A DNA stretch of 64,000 nucleotides. Source: Gracilaria domingensis. Lineage: Eukaryota > Rhodophyta > Florideophyceae > Gracilariales > Gracilariaceae. A program made the position numbers and the translations under genes. Below, in pieces: positions 23,268-33,540 of the stretch. The notes beneath the pieces are model-generated. The model saw nothing but the letters and a program-made list of their open reading frames with translations, was not told the DNA's origin and did no database searches. Within the stretch, counting starts at the first letter, position 1. Each line of letters starts with the position of its first letter. The stretch is taken from contig VCMS01000041.1 in NCBI GenBank assembly GCA_022539475.1, positions 62,001-126,000 on the forward strand, given 5' to 3'.

Positions 23268-23384
23268 ATTGACTGGCTTTGGTCTGGAAATTTTCAATCC
23301 CTCGGGATGGTTATTTTCCCTCGGCTTCGCCTTCGGGAAAATAACCCACCCTCGGGCTTGAAAGTTCCCTCCCAGCCAATCAAT
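23268..23384. repeat. long imperfect hairpin (fold-back)
   Basis: The stretch opens ATTGACTGGC and closes GCCAATCAAT. Inside, GGTTATTTTCCC pairs exactly with GGGAAAATAACC around a short TCGGCTTCGCCTTC centre. The whole 117 bp can fold on itself. It could be a tiny fold-back element or a structured RNA or terminator; nothing in the sequence decides between them. Confidence 0.75.
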
Positions 23385-23727
23385 AGCCATTAAATATCTA
23401 AACTCAGATCTGCGTGCATGAAAATTCACCACAAGATGTTAACCTTATCTAAAGGATACTCCTATCGAATTCTCACAGCGGACGTGAGAATGTCGCCTTA
23501 CTCCGCCAGAAGTCCCTGCTGGTTGCGACACCCCATCGCCCTCGCCACTGTGCCATGCGATTTTCTCTCTCGACAAATAGAGTAAGGGGTCTGGGGTTAT
23601 GGAATGAAGCGGGGATTTCAGTCCTCGTTGAGTTCAGATGCCTACCATCATAGCCAACAAGAAATATAAATCCACGTCATTTTGTTTCACCTTCTTGTAG
23701 AAAGAAGTTCACCTATCGACATTTTCA

Positions 23728-23736
23728 TATAAAAAG
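23728..23736 (+). promoter_or_regulatory. TATA box upstream of the secreted 146-residue protein
   Basis: TATAAAAAG lies 60 bp before the ATG at 23788, a spacing that allows a start site and a short leader. Confidence 0.5.
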
Positions 23737-23787
23737 GTTCTCCTAGGAGAATCCATTGCAATCCAGACTCAATGATCGTCGCCCGCC

Positions 23788-24228
23788 ATGTCTCTTACGA
23801 TAGTGTTTCTGCTCTTGGCTGTCTCGACTTCGTGGCGGCACACTTCAGCCTTAACCATCACTTGCATCATTTCCAAACGCTCGAGAAGTTGTTTTACCCA
23901 ATATGGGCACAATGCCCTCTGCCGGGGTCCCCTTGGAAATGAAGGTGCCACAGCTGTATTGACTGTAGAGGGCAATGAAGAAGATTTCATGAGAGCCACT
24001 AATCTTTTCATACTTCACGAAGAAGGAGGGAGTTCAATGTGCTTTGAAACCTCTGGAACCCTGACGATTTTGAGCAAGTCAGATGGAGGCGTGGATCCAT
24101 CTAAAGTGACGTGTGCCATCACTCAAGTCCCGAGAGGGGATGATGAAGGAGGTTTCTCTGGGATCAACAGATCAGGGTTCAATCGGTGTGGGAAAGACTG
24201 TGAAGTGTGTCGCAGACGTTCGGCCTAA
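23788..24228 (+). CDS. small secreted cysteine-containing protein, unknown
   Basis: This 146-residue ORF starts in a good context (GCCCGCCATGTC) 60 bp after a TATA box. Residues 1-22 form a signal peptide (MSLTIVFLLLAVSTSWRHTS). The mature part has eight Cys, two of them in a C-terminal CGKDCEVC cluster, and no membrane segment, so a secreted disulfide-linked protein is likely. No known family is recognised. It could also be a young or lineage-specific gene. The tail after residue 120 is basic and may be less conserved. Confidence 0.5.
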   Translation: MSLTIVFLLLAVSTSWRHTSALTITCIISKRSRSCFTQYGHNALCRGPLGNEGATAVLTVEGNEEDFMRATNLFILHEEGGSSMCFETSGTLTILSKSDGGVDPSKVTCAITQVPRGDDEGGFSGINRSGFNRCGKDCEVCRRRSA

Positions 24229-24239
24229 GTGGGTACGGT

Positions 24240-25075
24240 TTTGGTCCTCCGGGTGCGCAGAACCGTTGCATTAGCCCCGACATAGCATTGTAAATTATAA
24301 CCAGTCGCCCATGGATAATACAAGTGGACGCCAGCATTTCCTTCTCATTGACCGGTATTCTCTACTAAAACGAGCCTCTTTCTATGACTGACGGAATACG
24401 GTAGAAAAGAAATGACTTCGACTACCTGAGTTCGCAGTATCGCAGAAGTAGTCAAGAAATAAGTCACGTTTCTAGAAAGCAGATTTTTGGGGGTACAGAA
24501 AAGGCAATATTCTCCCAGAGATGATCGCGGAACAATAAGAGTTCAATATTCTATTCCATGCTTCGACCAATCGTGGCATTGTTCTACAGTACCTTCTCAT
24601 CGTAGGCCACTCTTTATCACGACGTTCACGCCCTAAATTGATTTCTTCTATCAGACACAGTACCATCCTGTGATAACATGCTGAGGCGTACAACTGCCCT
24701 TGGTGAAACGCATGTAGAGATGTCAGGTGATGAAGTATAGGGACAATTTTGGATAGTCTTTCTGTATCATGCGATGTTGACTAACGATTCTCTGTAACTC
24801 GCCAGACTTTCAGCTGAAAATATACATGTTTCTGTTTTTGGGCATGATGCCTCATTTACTTGGGGCTGGCTCAAATGGATTTGCGAGAATAGTCTCTCCG
24901 AGTGATGCACTCGACAAAAACCATGAGCTTCGTCATTAATTGGACAGTAATCGTTATCACGAAGTTGAAGTAAAGCCTGAAACGAAGCTTTCTCTCTGCA
25001 AAAAGGCCAAAATCTGTGTGGTTCGTTTCTAATAGAAAATTTGGACTCACTCTTTTGCTTCACATGGCTGACCTG

Positions 25076-25107
<32 letters not shown>

Positions 25108-25462
25108 TGGGTACACTGCTAACACCTGTCTCCTTGAGATGCTTGTCACAACGCAGTGTAACATGCCCAAAGAGTTTCTTTTACGTCCGTTCTGCAATTG
25201 CAAGCTGTGAGTTTGCGCGTTCGTGGCTGAAAGCTTCTTCTTCTTTCTTCTTTAGTTCGGACAACAACATTTAATTTCTAGGTCGAAGTAGAACTTTCGT
25301 TGCAGAAAGTTCACTCTCGTAGGAAGGCCAACAACCTATGCTGGAGTTGTCTATTCAGTTCTTGGAGACTCGGATTTTGTCGTGTGGTTAATCCGGCGAG
25401 AGGCGTTCGTCAGAGAGCATCTCAGCACTTGGCTGAGAGCAGCCTGTCGAGACATACTCTAT
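24240..25462. other. intergenic; contains a (CT)n microsatellite
   Basis: No gene is supported on either strand. A CT dinucleotide run of about 14 units lies at 25076-25103. Short ORFs here are not family-like. Confidence 0.6.
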
Positions 25463-26848
25463 TTACTCTTCACTCTCTACAACACAGTTTTTCAAAGTGA
25501 TACGTGCATGAAGACGCTTGCTATTGTCTTCCGGTATGGCGTTGTAAGCGGACCATATCGCAGAGATGCCGTTCACAGTGTTAGGCATCTGGATAACTTT
25601 TCCGTTTCGCCGAGTGTACCAAACGTAAACAAACATGCTTAACCCGAAAAACATTATAACGCACACTTGAACGGAAGCAATGACGACCCACCTGACGCTT
25701 ATTGCAGTTCGACTGCCCGATGTGCTTGGTAATTCGAGAGTAATGTTATCCGCTCTAGTGTACAGCAACGAAATCACATCGGAGTAGAGATTCTGGCGGC
25801 GCTGAATGTATTCAGATTTAATGGTACGAAGCCCTAACGAGTTGGTTAGGTGCTTTGCAGTAATCAATATCTTGTCTTCGAATTCTAAGCTTTCATCATA
25901 ACCAAACGAACATCTGATGATCCTGTTTCCTTTTGTGAACAAGCTTGAACTGCCATTGCTCCATGTAAACTCCGACAGGATGTCACATGATTTAGAGTGG
26001 TAGTAGTCCACAGTAAGTCCTCTCGGCCTCTCGCACTTAATTACAAGCGTTGTCGAACTAAGCGCTCCGCCAATGCCGTTGTGTCCTTCACAGACTTTCA
26101 CGGCTCCAAAGAATGCGGAGCACGTCATATTGATACCACTCATGGTTTCGATACGTTCTATTTGAAACGCCCTTGAAGTTTCAGCACAATACGGTGAAGT
26201 GATTCCAGAAAATGATGTGTTCGGGCCTTCTACCCACGAAATGTTCAAATCGATTCGTTGTAGAGTTGTAGAGTTGTGAAAAGCACCTGTCATACCAGCG
26301 CTTCGAAACATTTTCTTCTCCGTGCTTTCGAAGCAATGCACTTCCTGCAGTTGACCGTCCGCACCATACGAAACATTAGCCCAAGATGCTTTCCGCCAAC
26401 CGTGCTCGTCTACCCATGTACATCGGCGATACACCCTTTCAGCATCCTCCAGAAGATAGTTGCCATTTTCGCTAAATTGAGATTGGTAAGAGAGCCAGTT
26501 CTCTTTTGGGAGAGGTGCAAACGCGTGTCGAAAGGTGGTAGGCACTAGAGCTCGTCGAGACTCAAGCGCAGCTCCCAGAAAAACTGGAATGGCCACGAAC
26601 ACGATTCGGATAATAAGGACAATCAGATGTGGCCATTGAGCGTGCAGAAGGCCCTCGCTCCAAAGAGGAAATTTGATGCTTCGCACGAGCACTTGATTGC
26701 CCCTTCGGGCGTATGGATATATGAGGATGGCCGCAAGTGCACAAGTAGAGTAACTGAGAACGGGGAAAACGACGATTTCATACACGAGAAAGAGAAAGGC
26801 AGCGACGACTCCAGTGCTAAACGGGATCTCCACCATTGTGCGGAGCAA
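25463..26848 (-). CDS. multi-pass membrane protein with large extracytoplasmic domain, unknown
   Basis: This is an intact 461-residue ORF. There are hydrophobic segments at roughly residues 10-50 (probably two spans with a short turn) and 72-93, then about 290 mostly hydrophilic residues with several N-x-S/T sites (such as NVSY, NSTT, NISW, NMTC, NGSS, NITL) and about ten Cys. A final span lies at roughly 385-410 (VVIASVQVCVIMFFGLSMF), followed by a tail of about 50 residues. The glycosylation sites and cysteines argue that the central domain is lumenal or outside the cell. No enzyme motif is seen and no family is recognised. Met5 is an alternative start. The uninterrupted 1.4 kb frame in repeat-rich DNA supports a real gene. 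Confidence 0.75.
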   Translation of the reverse strand: MLRTMVEIPFSTGVVAAFLFLVYEIVVFPVLSYSTCALAAILIYPYARRGNQVLVRSIKFPLWSEGLLHAQWPHLIVLIIRIVFVAIPVFLGAALESRRALVPTTFRHAFAPLPKENWLSYQSQFSENGNYLLEDAERVYRRCTWVDEHGWRKASWANVSYGADGQLQEVHCFESTEKKMFRSAGMTGAFHNSTTLQRIDLNISWVEGPNTSFSGITSPYCAETSRAFQIERIETMSGINMTCSAFFGAVKVCEGHNGIGGALSSTTLVIKCERPRGLTVDYYHSKSCDILSEFTWSNGSSSLFTKGNRIIRCSFGYDESLEFEDKILITAKHLTNSLGLRTIKSEYIQRRQNLYSDVISLLYTRADNITLELPSTSGSRTAISVRWVVIASVQVCVIMFFGLSMFVYVWYTRRNGKVIQMPNTVNGISAIWSAYNAIPEDNSKRLHARITLKNCVVESEE

Positions 26849-26859
26849 CTGAGGAGATG

Positions 26860-28185
26860 TTAAGTGCGTGACGCATCCATCCTATGTTGCGGGCTATGAA
26901 GGTAAAATGGACGCTGTTCTGCAATAGTTGAACTTGCCAAAGCTTCAGAAATGGATCAAGATGCCCATCAGCACAAATAGAACGGTGTTTACGAGTGGTA
27001 CTGACTAGTTGTGTTATTTGACAGCTCATTGACGAAGATCCTTGTCTCTTCTTGTTGCCCCGTGAACTGGAGCGAAACAAACTACGAAGGGAAAAGTAGC
27101 ACTGTAAACACAAGGCTTAGCTTCTCCAGTAGGTGATCGAGTAGACATGGTCTTTGTGTATGAGAGTTTCTCTTCCGCTGTTGACTGCGTTTTGTTTTGT
27201 TTAGTGAGGATGCTATTAACTATGGCTTGAAGAGCGATGGCATCAGGCTGTTGCCAACTTTCAGGTCCTGTTGCAGCAAATAAACCGCAGTTATCACAAC
27301 AGGGGTACAGCTAATAAATTCAGACTGACAGCACGGTAGAGCTGTTCTCTTACATGTACTCGTGCGCGTGGTGATGTCTTGTTTACGCATGGCTGTCATG
27401 CATGCAACATAACTACCGAAGGTAAACATAACTACCGAAGGTAAGTTAGCTCCTGCCATGCCGCAACAGTTCACGACGTGTGTCGACGGTCAGTGCCCCA
27501 TGCAGGAGCGACCGAGGGGTTGAACACCCCCATCGGAAGTCAGATCACGATCGATACTCAGACTGTACCTACGTTTGAGAGTAGTGGCCAATCTTCTGAG
27601 CATCCGCAAGAGGTGACTGAATGCTCATCGGCATGTCGTAGCGGAGCCGAAAGTCAAAGCAATGTACACACCGCAGGAACGGTAACTGGGCAGAAAGAAG
27701 TTGCAGAGAGCTCAGAAACGAAGGACCTGTTGGGAATCCAGCAGGTCAAAATTCCAGGCCCCTGCAAAATTCCCCACCGAAATGAGTGATTCATCGACAA
27801 GCGAAGAGGCAGGATATCACACAGGGCTAAGGGTTAGGTAGGAAGTGGTGAAAGGACGGTCAAACATGAGGGCATGGCAAAACGTGCTCATGAGAAGGTG
27901 AGATCCACTGGGAGTTTCGTTTTTGACAAGCCACGCTCTGCGAACAATCACAAACGAGAAACCCCGTGCGATGCTCCTTCTTAGCCAGACCGAGCCTCCC
28001 ATCTGGTTTTGACAAGTCTGCAGGTGCATTCTAGGGGCACCGTTTGCTAGGTATGACGAAGTAAACATATGGATGGGTGCGTCGACCCTGTGAAGGCATC
28101 TGGTCCAAACTATGGGTATTGAGGTAATCAAAAAGAGACCAGGCATGGAGTCAGATTCAAAACTTGTGCCTGCTGATTATGTCAT
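26860..28185. other. intergenic with one weak ORF
   Basis: The longest plus-strand frame is 27478-27789 (103 codons, Ser/Thr/Glu-rich, no motif), which I do not trust as a gene. 27817-28146 on the minus strand is also unsupported. No repeat or RNA gene was recognised. Confidence 0.4.
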
Positions 28186-28357
28186 CTGGGGATGCGAAAC
28201 GTCTACGGAGCTTGTTTGAGGATGATTCTGCATACATCCTTGCCGATCCGATCACCCAGAGGACACCACGCCTGGGGATGTGCAATGTCTTGGGAGCTTG
28301 TTCGATGATGATTCTACAGTCACCCTTGCCAATGCTATCGCCCACAGGACACCACAA
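28186..28357. repeat. tandem duplication of ~86 bp
   Basis: CTGGGGATGYG..., GGAGCTTGTT and CAGAGGACACCAC / CACAGGACACCAC recur 86 bp apart (starts at 28186 and 28272). The copies are about 80% alike by eye. Confidence 0.8.
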
Positions 28358-28943
28358 AGAGAGGGAGAAATCGTCAAAGATGACAGCTTATGTACGACAT
28401 CTTCAGTTTCGATAAGTTCCTCGATGCTGCATCCGCGGTGGCGCATATCGACCGAGGGAGGACGCGAAGGATGACAGCCAAACGCAAAGGGATTGCTACG
28501 GATGGTTACCTTCTATTTGCACTACGAGTGGTGGTAGTCACCGTCTGCTGTGCCTTCGTGACCCGTGTACCCTTGGATTGGTTTCGATCCATTCAAGTGG
28601 AAGAGCTCGTGGCTAGCAAGATACTTGACAGCGTCCGCTCGATTTATCCCGGACCGTTGTTGGTTTCCAAGAAAGCTCGAGCGCACGATGTGACCACAAA
28701 GACGTTCAGTAGCCGCACCGAGGGTATCCAAGGCAGCAATCAGTGCTGTGCTGAATGGAGTTTGCCCACTAAACTCCTCCATAACCCTTTTCTACCAGCG
28801 TTTCGGTGCGCATTAGAGTTACGCAGAGCTGACGCCTCTGCCCAAGGCTGGCGGAAGAGTGGGTGAGTGACGCAGCATCACCCACTCGCCCCTCCGACAG
28901 CGGCTTTCCGTTCCATTCCACGCGCAACAAGCAATTGGTGCAT

Positions 28944-29312
28944 TTATCCGCTTCGAACCACCTCGTCGGCGTCCGCCTGCCCCGCCGCATCATGGCCGTG
29001 TGTAGAAACCACCGCGCCGTCATGCGCGCTCCACTCGTGGCGTCGAAACAATTGGTCCCTATCGACTCGCTTGTTGCCGTGGTACCACCACACCAGCAAC
29101 AGTATGGCGGAGATGACGCAAAGCGCCACCGTCGTATAGACCGCGCGCGTCACGGCATCGGCTGAGGCCGCTTTGTTCTCGTTGGTGGGGTCATTGAAGA
29201 TGGTCTCTGTCTCGCCGCGTTTGTGCGACACGGGCGCGAGAGATGGCAGCTGCAGGAGGTGCAGCAGCGGCGGGAGAAGGCGGTCGATCATGAGCGGCAA
29301 TGAATCCCCCAT
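28944..29312 (-). CDS. 122-residue single-span membrane protein, unknown
   Basis: Residues 57-78 (AVYTTVALCVISAILLLVWW) form one convincing transmembrane helix, followed by a basic YHGNKRVDR stop-transfer segment. The N-terminal 50 residues have a weak hydrophobic Leu-rich start (LLPPLLHLLQLP) and a polar stretch. The C-terminus is His/Asp-rich. Composition and GC content match the neighbouring genes at 29671 and 36947. Overlapping frames downstream (28769-29023) contain CTNCLLRVEWNGKPL, so the true 3' end could lie in another frame through an intron or a frameshift. Function unknown. Confidence 0.45.
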   Translation of the reverse strand: MGDSLPLMIDRLLPPLLHLLQLPSLAPVSHKRGETETIFNDPTNENKAASADAVTRAVYTTVALCVISAILLLVWWYHGNKRVDRDQLFRRHEWSAHDGAVVSTHGHDAAGQADADEVVRSG

Positions 29313-29670
29313 GATTCGTTTCGTGAACGGTGCAGAGGTTGGGCGGGGGGGTGGCTAGCAGCGAGCACAAGCACATGAAGTGCGGCGCACTGTAATTTAC
29401 GGCATTTCATGCATAGTCAACAATTGAACTGTAGCACGAAGAAGACAGCAGGACCGCAGATTCAGGGATTGATCTTCGGTAGGTTAGCTCATGGCGGAAA
29501 ATAACGGCGGACGCTTCGGTTGACGAGACATACCGCCAACATCACGCGCCCCAAGCGTGCTAGCAAAGCGAGCAGAAAGTAATGTACGTTTGTACGATGT
29601 TTTATACAAGCTATTCTAACAACAAATGTTAAAAGCAATTCACAAGGGAAGCGTAGCGAGTCGACAAGCG

Positions 29671-30429
29671 CTATCTATTGTTCTCCTTCTCCGTCTTAGC
29701 GACGGTCGAGTTGGCGGCCTCGTTTTCCACCGCACGATTATGGTCGGTGACAACGCGATGAATGTCCGAAAGCTCGGCGCGATAGCGCCTCGCAAGCCGC
29801 GACTTCAAGACTGCATCGCGTCGCTTACATGCGTCGCCCTCGTCCACATCCAGCCAATGCACATGCGACGAATCCAACACCCAGCCCGGCAGCAGGACGC
29901 ACTCAAAGCCCGCCAGACGATGCTCCACCAGCGTGAAGTACGACGCCGGCAACACGCAGCCGCATTGAAACAGGGCCATCGAAATATTGGCGTTCAACAC
30001 GGACGGCTTTAGTATACGTTCCGCGGCATGCACCCAGCCATCGGTGAGAAACACCGGCAGATCATCCCACACAAACGCCACCAAATCAATGCCGGCGCTG
30101 ATGCGCTGCCAGTCGTGTTTCGACAGCACGTTGAGCAACGCCTCCGGGCGGCCCACCTCCACAATGTACACGGTAGAGTTGGACAGAAACTGCGATCGCC
30201 GCTCGTACTCGGCCAGCTGCGCGGTGTTGAGCGAGAGATGCGTGTCGCGCAGCGACAGGAACGTGAACGCCGTGAGCAGAAACGCCAGCAACAGCCAGAA
30301 GAACGCCGAGTCCAAGTCCAGCTTGGTCGCGAGCGGGCTATGCGCGGGGTGCGGCGAGCGGCGGCGCGCAGGCGCCGCGGGTGACGGCGAAGAGTTCGGC
30401 CGCGGCGGCCGCTTCGTCTTGGACGGCAT
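29671..30429 (-). CDS. type II single-span membrane protein, unknown
   Basis: The chosen start (MPSKTKRPPR) gives 252 residues; an upstream in-frame Met at 30471 would add 14. Residues 1-36 are Pro/Ser/Arg-rich and basic, and 41-60 form a transmembrane helix (SAFFWLLLAFLLTAFTFLSL). The rest is a compact globular part with VYIVEVGRPEALL, LVAFVWDDLPVFL and WLDVDEGDACKRR. Positive residues before the span suggest a cytoplasmic N-terminus and a lumenal C-terminal domain, as in Golgi-resident enzymes. No glycosyltransferase DxD context is convincing. No known family is recognised, but the intact frame, high GC and domain-like pattern support a gene. Confidence 0.7.
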   Translation of the reverse strand: MPSKTKRPPRPNSSPSPAAPARRRSPHPAHSPLATKLDLDSAFFWLLLAFLLTAFTFLSLRDTHLSLNTAQLAEYERRSQFLSNSTVYIVEVGRPEALLNVLSKHDWQRISAGIDLVAFVWDDLPVFLTDGWVHAAERILKPSVLNANISMALFQCGCVLPASYFTLVEHRLAGFECVLLPGWVLDSSHVHWLDVDEGDACKRRDAVLKSRLARRYRAELSDIHRVVTDHNRAVENEAANSTVAKTEKENNR

Positions 30430-30471
30430 CGTAGCGCGCACGAGACGCGCCGACGACAGCGCACAGCGCAC

Positions 30472-30956
30472 TCGTCCGCGTCCGACACCGCCGCGCGCTC
30501 AAATGGAATGTAAAGTTTAATCGAACTGCGCCGCAGGACGCACCCCTTCTCGCTGTAATCCCCGCTTACACCCTCACGTGAGCATGCTTACGCGTTGTGC
30601 ACGTGGCCACGGCGCCCGGCGTCGGCGCGCTCCCCCTCGCCACGGCGCGTGCGCATTCCCGGACCCGCGAGCTGAATTCGAAGCGCCGCGTCATCGGCGC
30701 CGCGCGGCCGCGTTGCTACGGGCGTTCACCTCTCCCCCGCCTGCTCGCTTCGCTCACTCTGTGAGCGGCGTGTCGTGACGCTACGTACAGCTTCGTCACA
30801 ACCACCTCTCCTATCAGCCGAAATGCTCACGCGGCGCGCCTCTCGCGCGCTTCGCCCTCTCCTCGCGCGCCTCTCGCGCGCCCGCGCGCCTCAATTCGAG
30901 CTGCGAGAGCGCGCACTTCCAGCGCCCGCCGCGATGAGCCCGCCTGCCCGCCGCGG
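30472..30956. promoter_or_regulatory. GC-rich, CpG-dense intergenic promoter region
   Basis: This is very GC-rich DNA with many GCGCGC and CGCGC runs between the minus-strand gene at 29671-30429 and a TATA box facing right at 30957. It has the placement of a divergent promoter. Open frames here are a by-product of the GC content. Confidence 0.45.
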
Positions 30957-30965
30957 TATAAAAGG
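30957..30965 (+). promoter_or_regulatory. TATA box facing right
   Basis: TATAAAAGG sits in an otherwise GC-rich stretch (GCCGCGGTATAAAAGGCGCC). It implies a plus-strand transcript starting at about 30990. Confidence 0.6.
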
Positions 30966-31058
30966 CGCCCACTCTCACTGCTGCCCTCGTCCCTCGCCTT
31001 CAGTCTCTCAACCTTCATCAACAACTCAACTGTCGTCTTCGCGTCTGAATCCTCTATA

Positions 31059-31550
31059 TTGTACGTTGTCAGCCTTCTGCCGTCGTCCTTCTTCTGCACC
31101 TGTTCCAGGCCACAATTCTCACCGCTTTTTCTTGGTTGTCTTGCGTATCGCAGTTTTTCTCTCTCTCGTCGCTGGACTTTTCCGATGTCCAGGGGGTTTC
31201 CTCTCCACTTTTGTACTCAACCGTGGGCCTGTCACTGCACGCACTCTGGGAGGGATGTGGCAGGAGTCTCGGCGGTGGTCGGAGAGGTGCCCCATCGGTT
31301 CCAATTTGGAGCCGTCGACTCAAAGGGCCATCGTCGGGCTGGATTTCAAAGTACATCACTGATCAACCAACTGCGATCATGTCTTTTATCTGTTCTTTTT
31401 GGCTACGTTCATCAATCTTGCGCACCTCGCTCGCTCGCTCTGGACGGCATGTTTCCGGAATATGCTGCTCTACAATTCACTATAACCAGCGAGCAAAACC
31501 GCATATCATCGTTTCACCTTGGACATTATACAACAATAACAATAGTCTGA
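31059..31550 (+). CDS. 163-codon ORF downstream of a TATA box, uncertain
   Basis: The first longer ORF after the TATA box at 30957. It has no domain, no clear signal peptide and an unremarkable composition. Alternative frames (31136-31579 and 30775-31362) overlap it, so the coding frame is not settled. The transcript implied by the TATA box may be noncoding or spliced. Confidence 0.2.
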   Translation: MYVVSLLPSSFFCTCSRPQFSPLFLGCLAYRSFSLSRRWTFPMSRGFPLHFCTQPWACHCTHSGRDVAGVSAVVGEVPHRFQFGAVDSKGHRRAGFQSTSLINQLRSCLLSVLFGYVHQSCAPRSLALDGMFPEYAALQFTITSEQNRISSFHLGHYTTITIV

Positions 31551-32149
31551 AGCAAGGAATTGGCTTGGACGAGCTTTGAGCGAATCACTGCCCCAATTGG
31601 TGCACAGCCTGCGCCTGTATCTCCCGTCATCTCGTGGACCTCGTGTAATCGTGTTTTGACCATGTCGGGCTTATGTGAATGATGGCCGAAATCAATCAAG
31701 CCACCTTTCGCGCTTTTGAGATGGTACACGATCCACCATTTGGTCTACACCGACGGTACCGCACGAACTGATACTCGCATGGCTCATGGTGTAACCGGCG
31801 CACCGCATCTGCTACTTCTTTCACACACTAGTTCCTGGAAGACGAACTGCACCGAATGTAATTAGAATATGCTGGGCACAGCAATAGACGACGGGTGTGG
31901 CATTTGCTGCCCACCTTACGGCCGAAATGAACATCTCTGTACGCTGACAAAAGACTTGGAAAAACACCCATCGCACTCTCTTGATGTACAAAGTAGAACA
32001 AAACGGAAACATCTGGGACACCTCTTTAAACAAACAACTTGGGTTGCACAAAACGAGACGAATACACGGTATGCCAAAGTGGATGTGTTTGTATTATATG
32101 GAACTCTCTCACTGGATACCCGCTCACTCTAACTTACACGTCTGATGAA

Positions 32150-33540
32150 CTTGCAATCCTGCTTTTCAGAGGATTCAAGAGCATCTCGTACGCTTGCAAT
32201 CTAACCCGCGCGATCACTAACTAACGAATTTGCAATCTCACTTTGCAATACTCATGGACATCACATCTCAATCAATAGAACGTTTAACCTCACTTGCTGG
32301 CCATCATGCAATCTCATTTTTTTCCGGGGAACGCGAGAGTATCACGCAAAGGAACCCCTTAATGAATCGAACGTTTACTCTCACTTACCGACAAACTTGC
32401 ACTTTTTCCGGAGCATGCAAGTATTTATGGACATATCCTCATTCAAACCACCGTCTATCATAACTTACTGGCAAACTTGCAAACTGTTTTTTCGGAGCAT
32501 GCAAGAACTTGGTGCACGTAACGTCACCTATACTAACACTTGCTTAAACTAACCTGCGAACTTGCCAACTCATTTTTTTCGGAGCAGCAAAACCACATCA
32601 TGCACAGAACCGCAGAACCGCAGTCTTACCAGCTTGAGCCGTGACTTCCTGCCGAACGTGCGATCTCACCATTCGGATCATTCGTTGACTATATCTTCCA
32701 TCATGCTATCGTTTACTGTCACTTATTGACCACCTTGCTGTCTCAACTTTTTCGGAGGGGGCAAGGACACCATGTACATTACCTCAATTGAACTAACGTC
32801 TACTTTAACTTGCTGGCAAACTTGTATCATTTTTCGGAGGATGCATATCATTCACAAAGCTTCACCCATACTAACGTTTATTATTACTTGCTGGCAATCT
32901 TGCGATCTCATTTTTTTCGGAGCAGCAAACCACATCATGCACAAAACCGCAGAACCGTTGTCTTACGAACTTACTGCCGAACGTGCGATCTCACCATTCG
33001 GATCATTCGTTGACTATATCTTCCATCATGTTATCGTTTACTGTCACTTATTGGCCACCTTGCGGTCTCAACTTTTTCGGAGGGGGCAAGGACACCATGT
33101 ACATTACCTCAATTGAACTAACGTCTACTTTAACTTACTGGCAAACGTGTTGTATCTTTTTTTCGGAGGATGCACATCATTCACAGAGCTTCACCCATAC
33201 TAAGTTAGTATTACTAACGTTTATCATTACTTACTGGCAATCTTGCGATCTCATTTTTTTCGGAGCAGTCAAGATGATCATGTACAGAATCGCAGTCGAA
33301 CGGACTCAACCACACTTAACTGACGAACTTGAAATCACTTTAGGGGGCATTCATGGACATTATGCACGTTATCTCAAACAAGCAAACGTTTACCGCAATT
33401 TACTTGCCGACTTGCACACATCTTTTTCGGAGGATGCGAGAACTTCAATGAACCTGGTACATAAGAAACTGACGAGCTTGAGTGCGCACTTTTCGGAGCA
33501 TTCTAGTTCACTGAGTACCATAGCCAGTTAACACATTTGC
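32150..33540. repeat. decayed tandem array of ~80 bp units (TTTTTCGGAG motif)
   Basis: A motif close to CTTGCNNTCTCATTTTTTTC GGAG(C/G) recurs about 14 times, for example at 32487, 32574, 32750, 32829, 32911, 33071, 33157, 33254 and 33420, spaced mostly 70-100 bp. Each copy is preceded by a TTACTGGCAAACTTGC-like segment. A higher-order unit is visible: 32560-32890 and 32900-33220 share the same order of submotifs (AGCAGCAAA, GGGGGCAAGGACACC, GGATGCA). No coding. It resembles a satellite in decay. Confidence 0.9.

Noticed and set aside
25076-25103. CT run as a possible promoter element
   Set aside because: A plain dinucleotide microsatellite with no gene start nearby in a fitting direction.
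29987-30520. Plus-strand 177-codon ORF opposite the type II membrane protein
   Set aside because: No domain or signal, and the minus frame has a clear membrane helix.
31735-31744. Single ACCATTTGGT outside the composite
   Set aside because: About one exact copy is expected by chance in the rest of the window.
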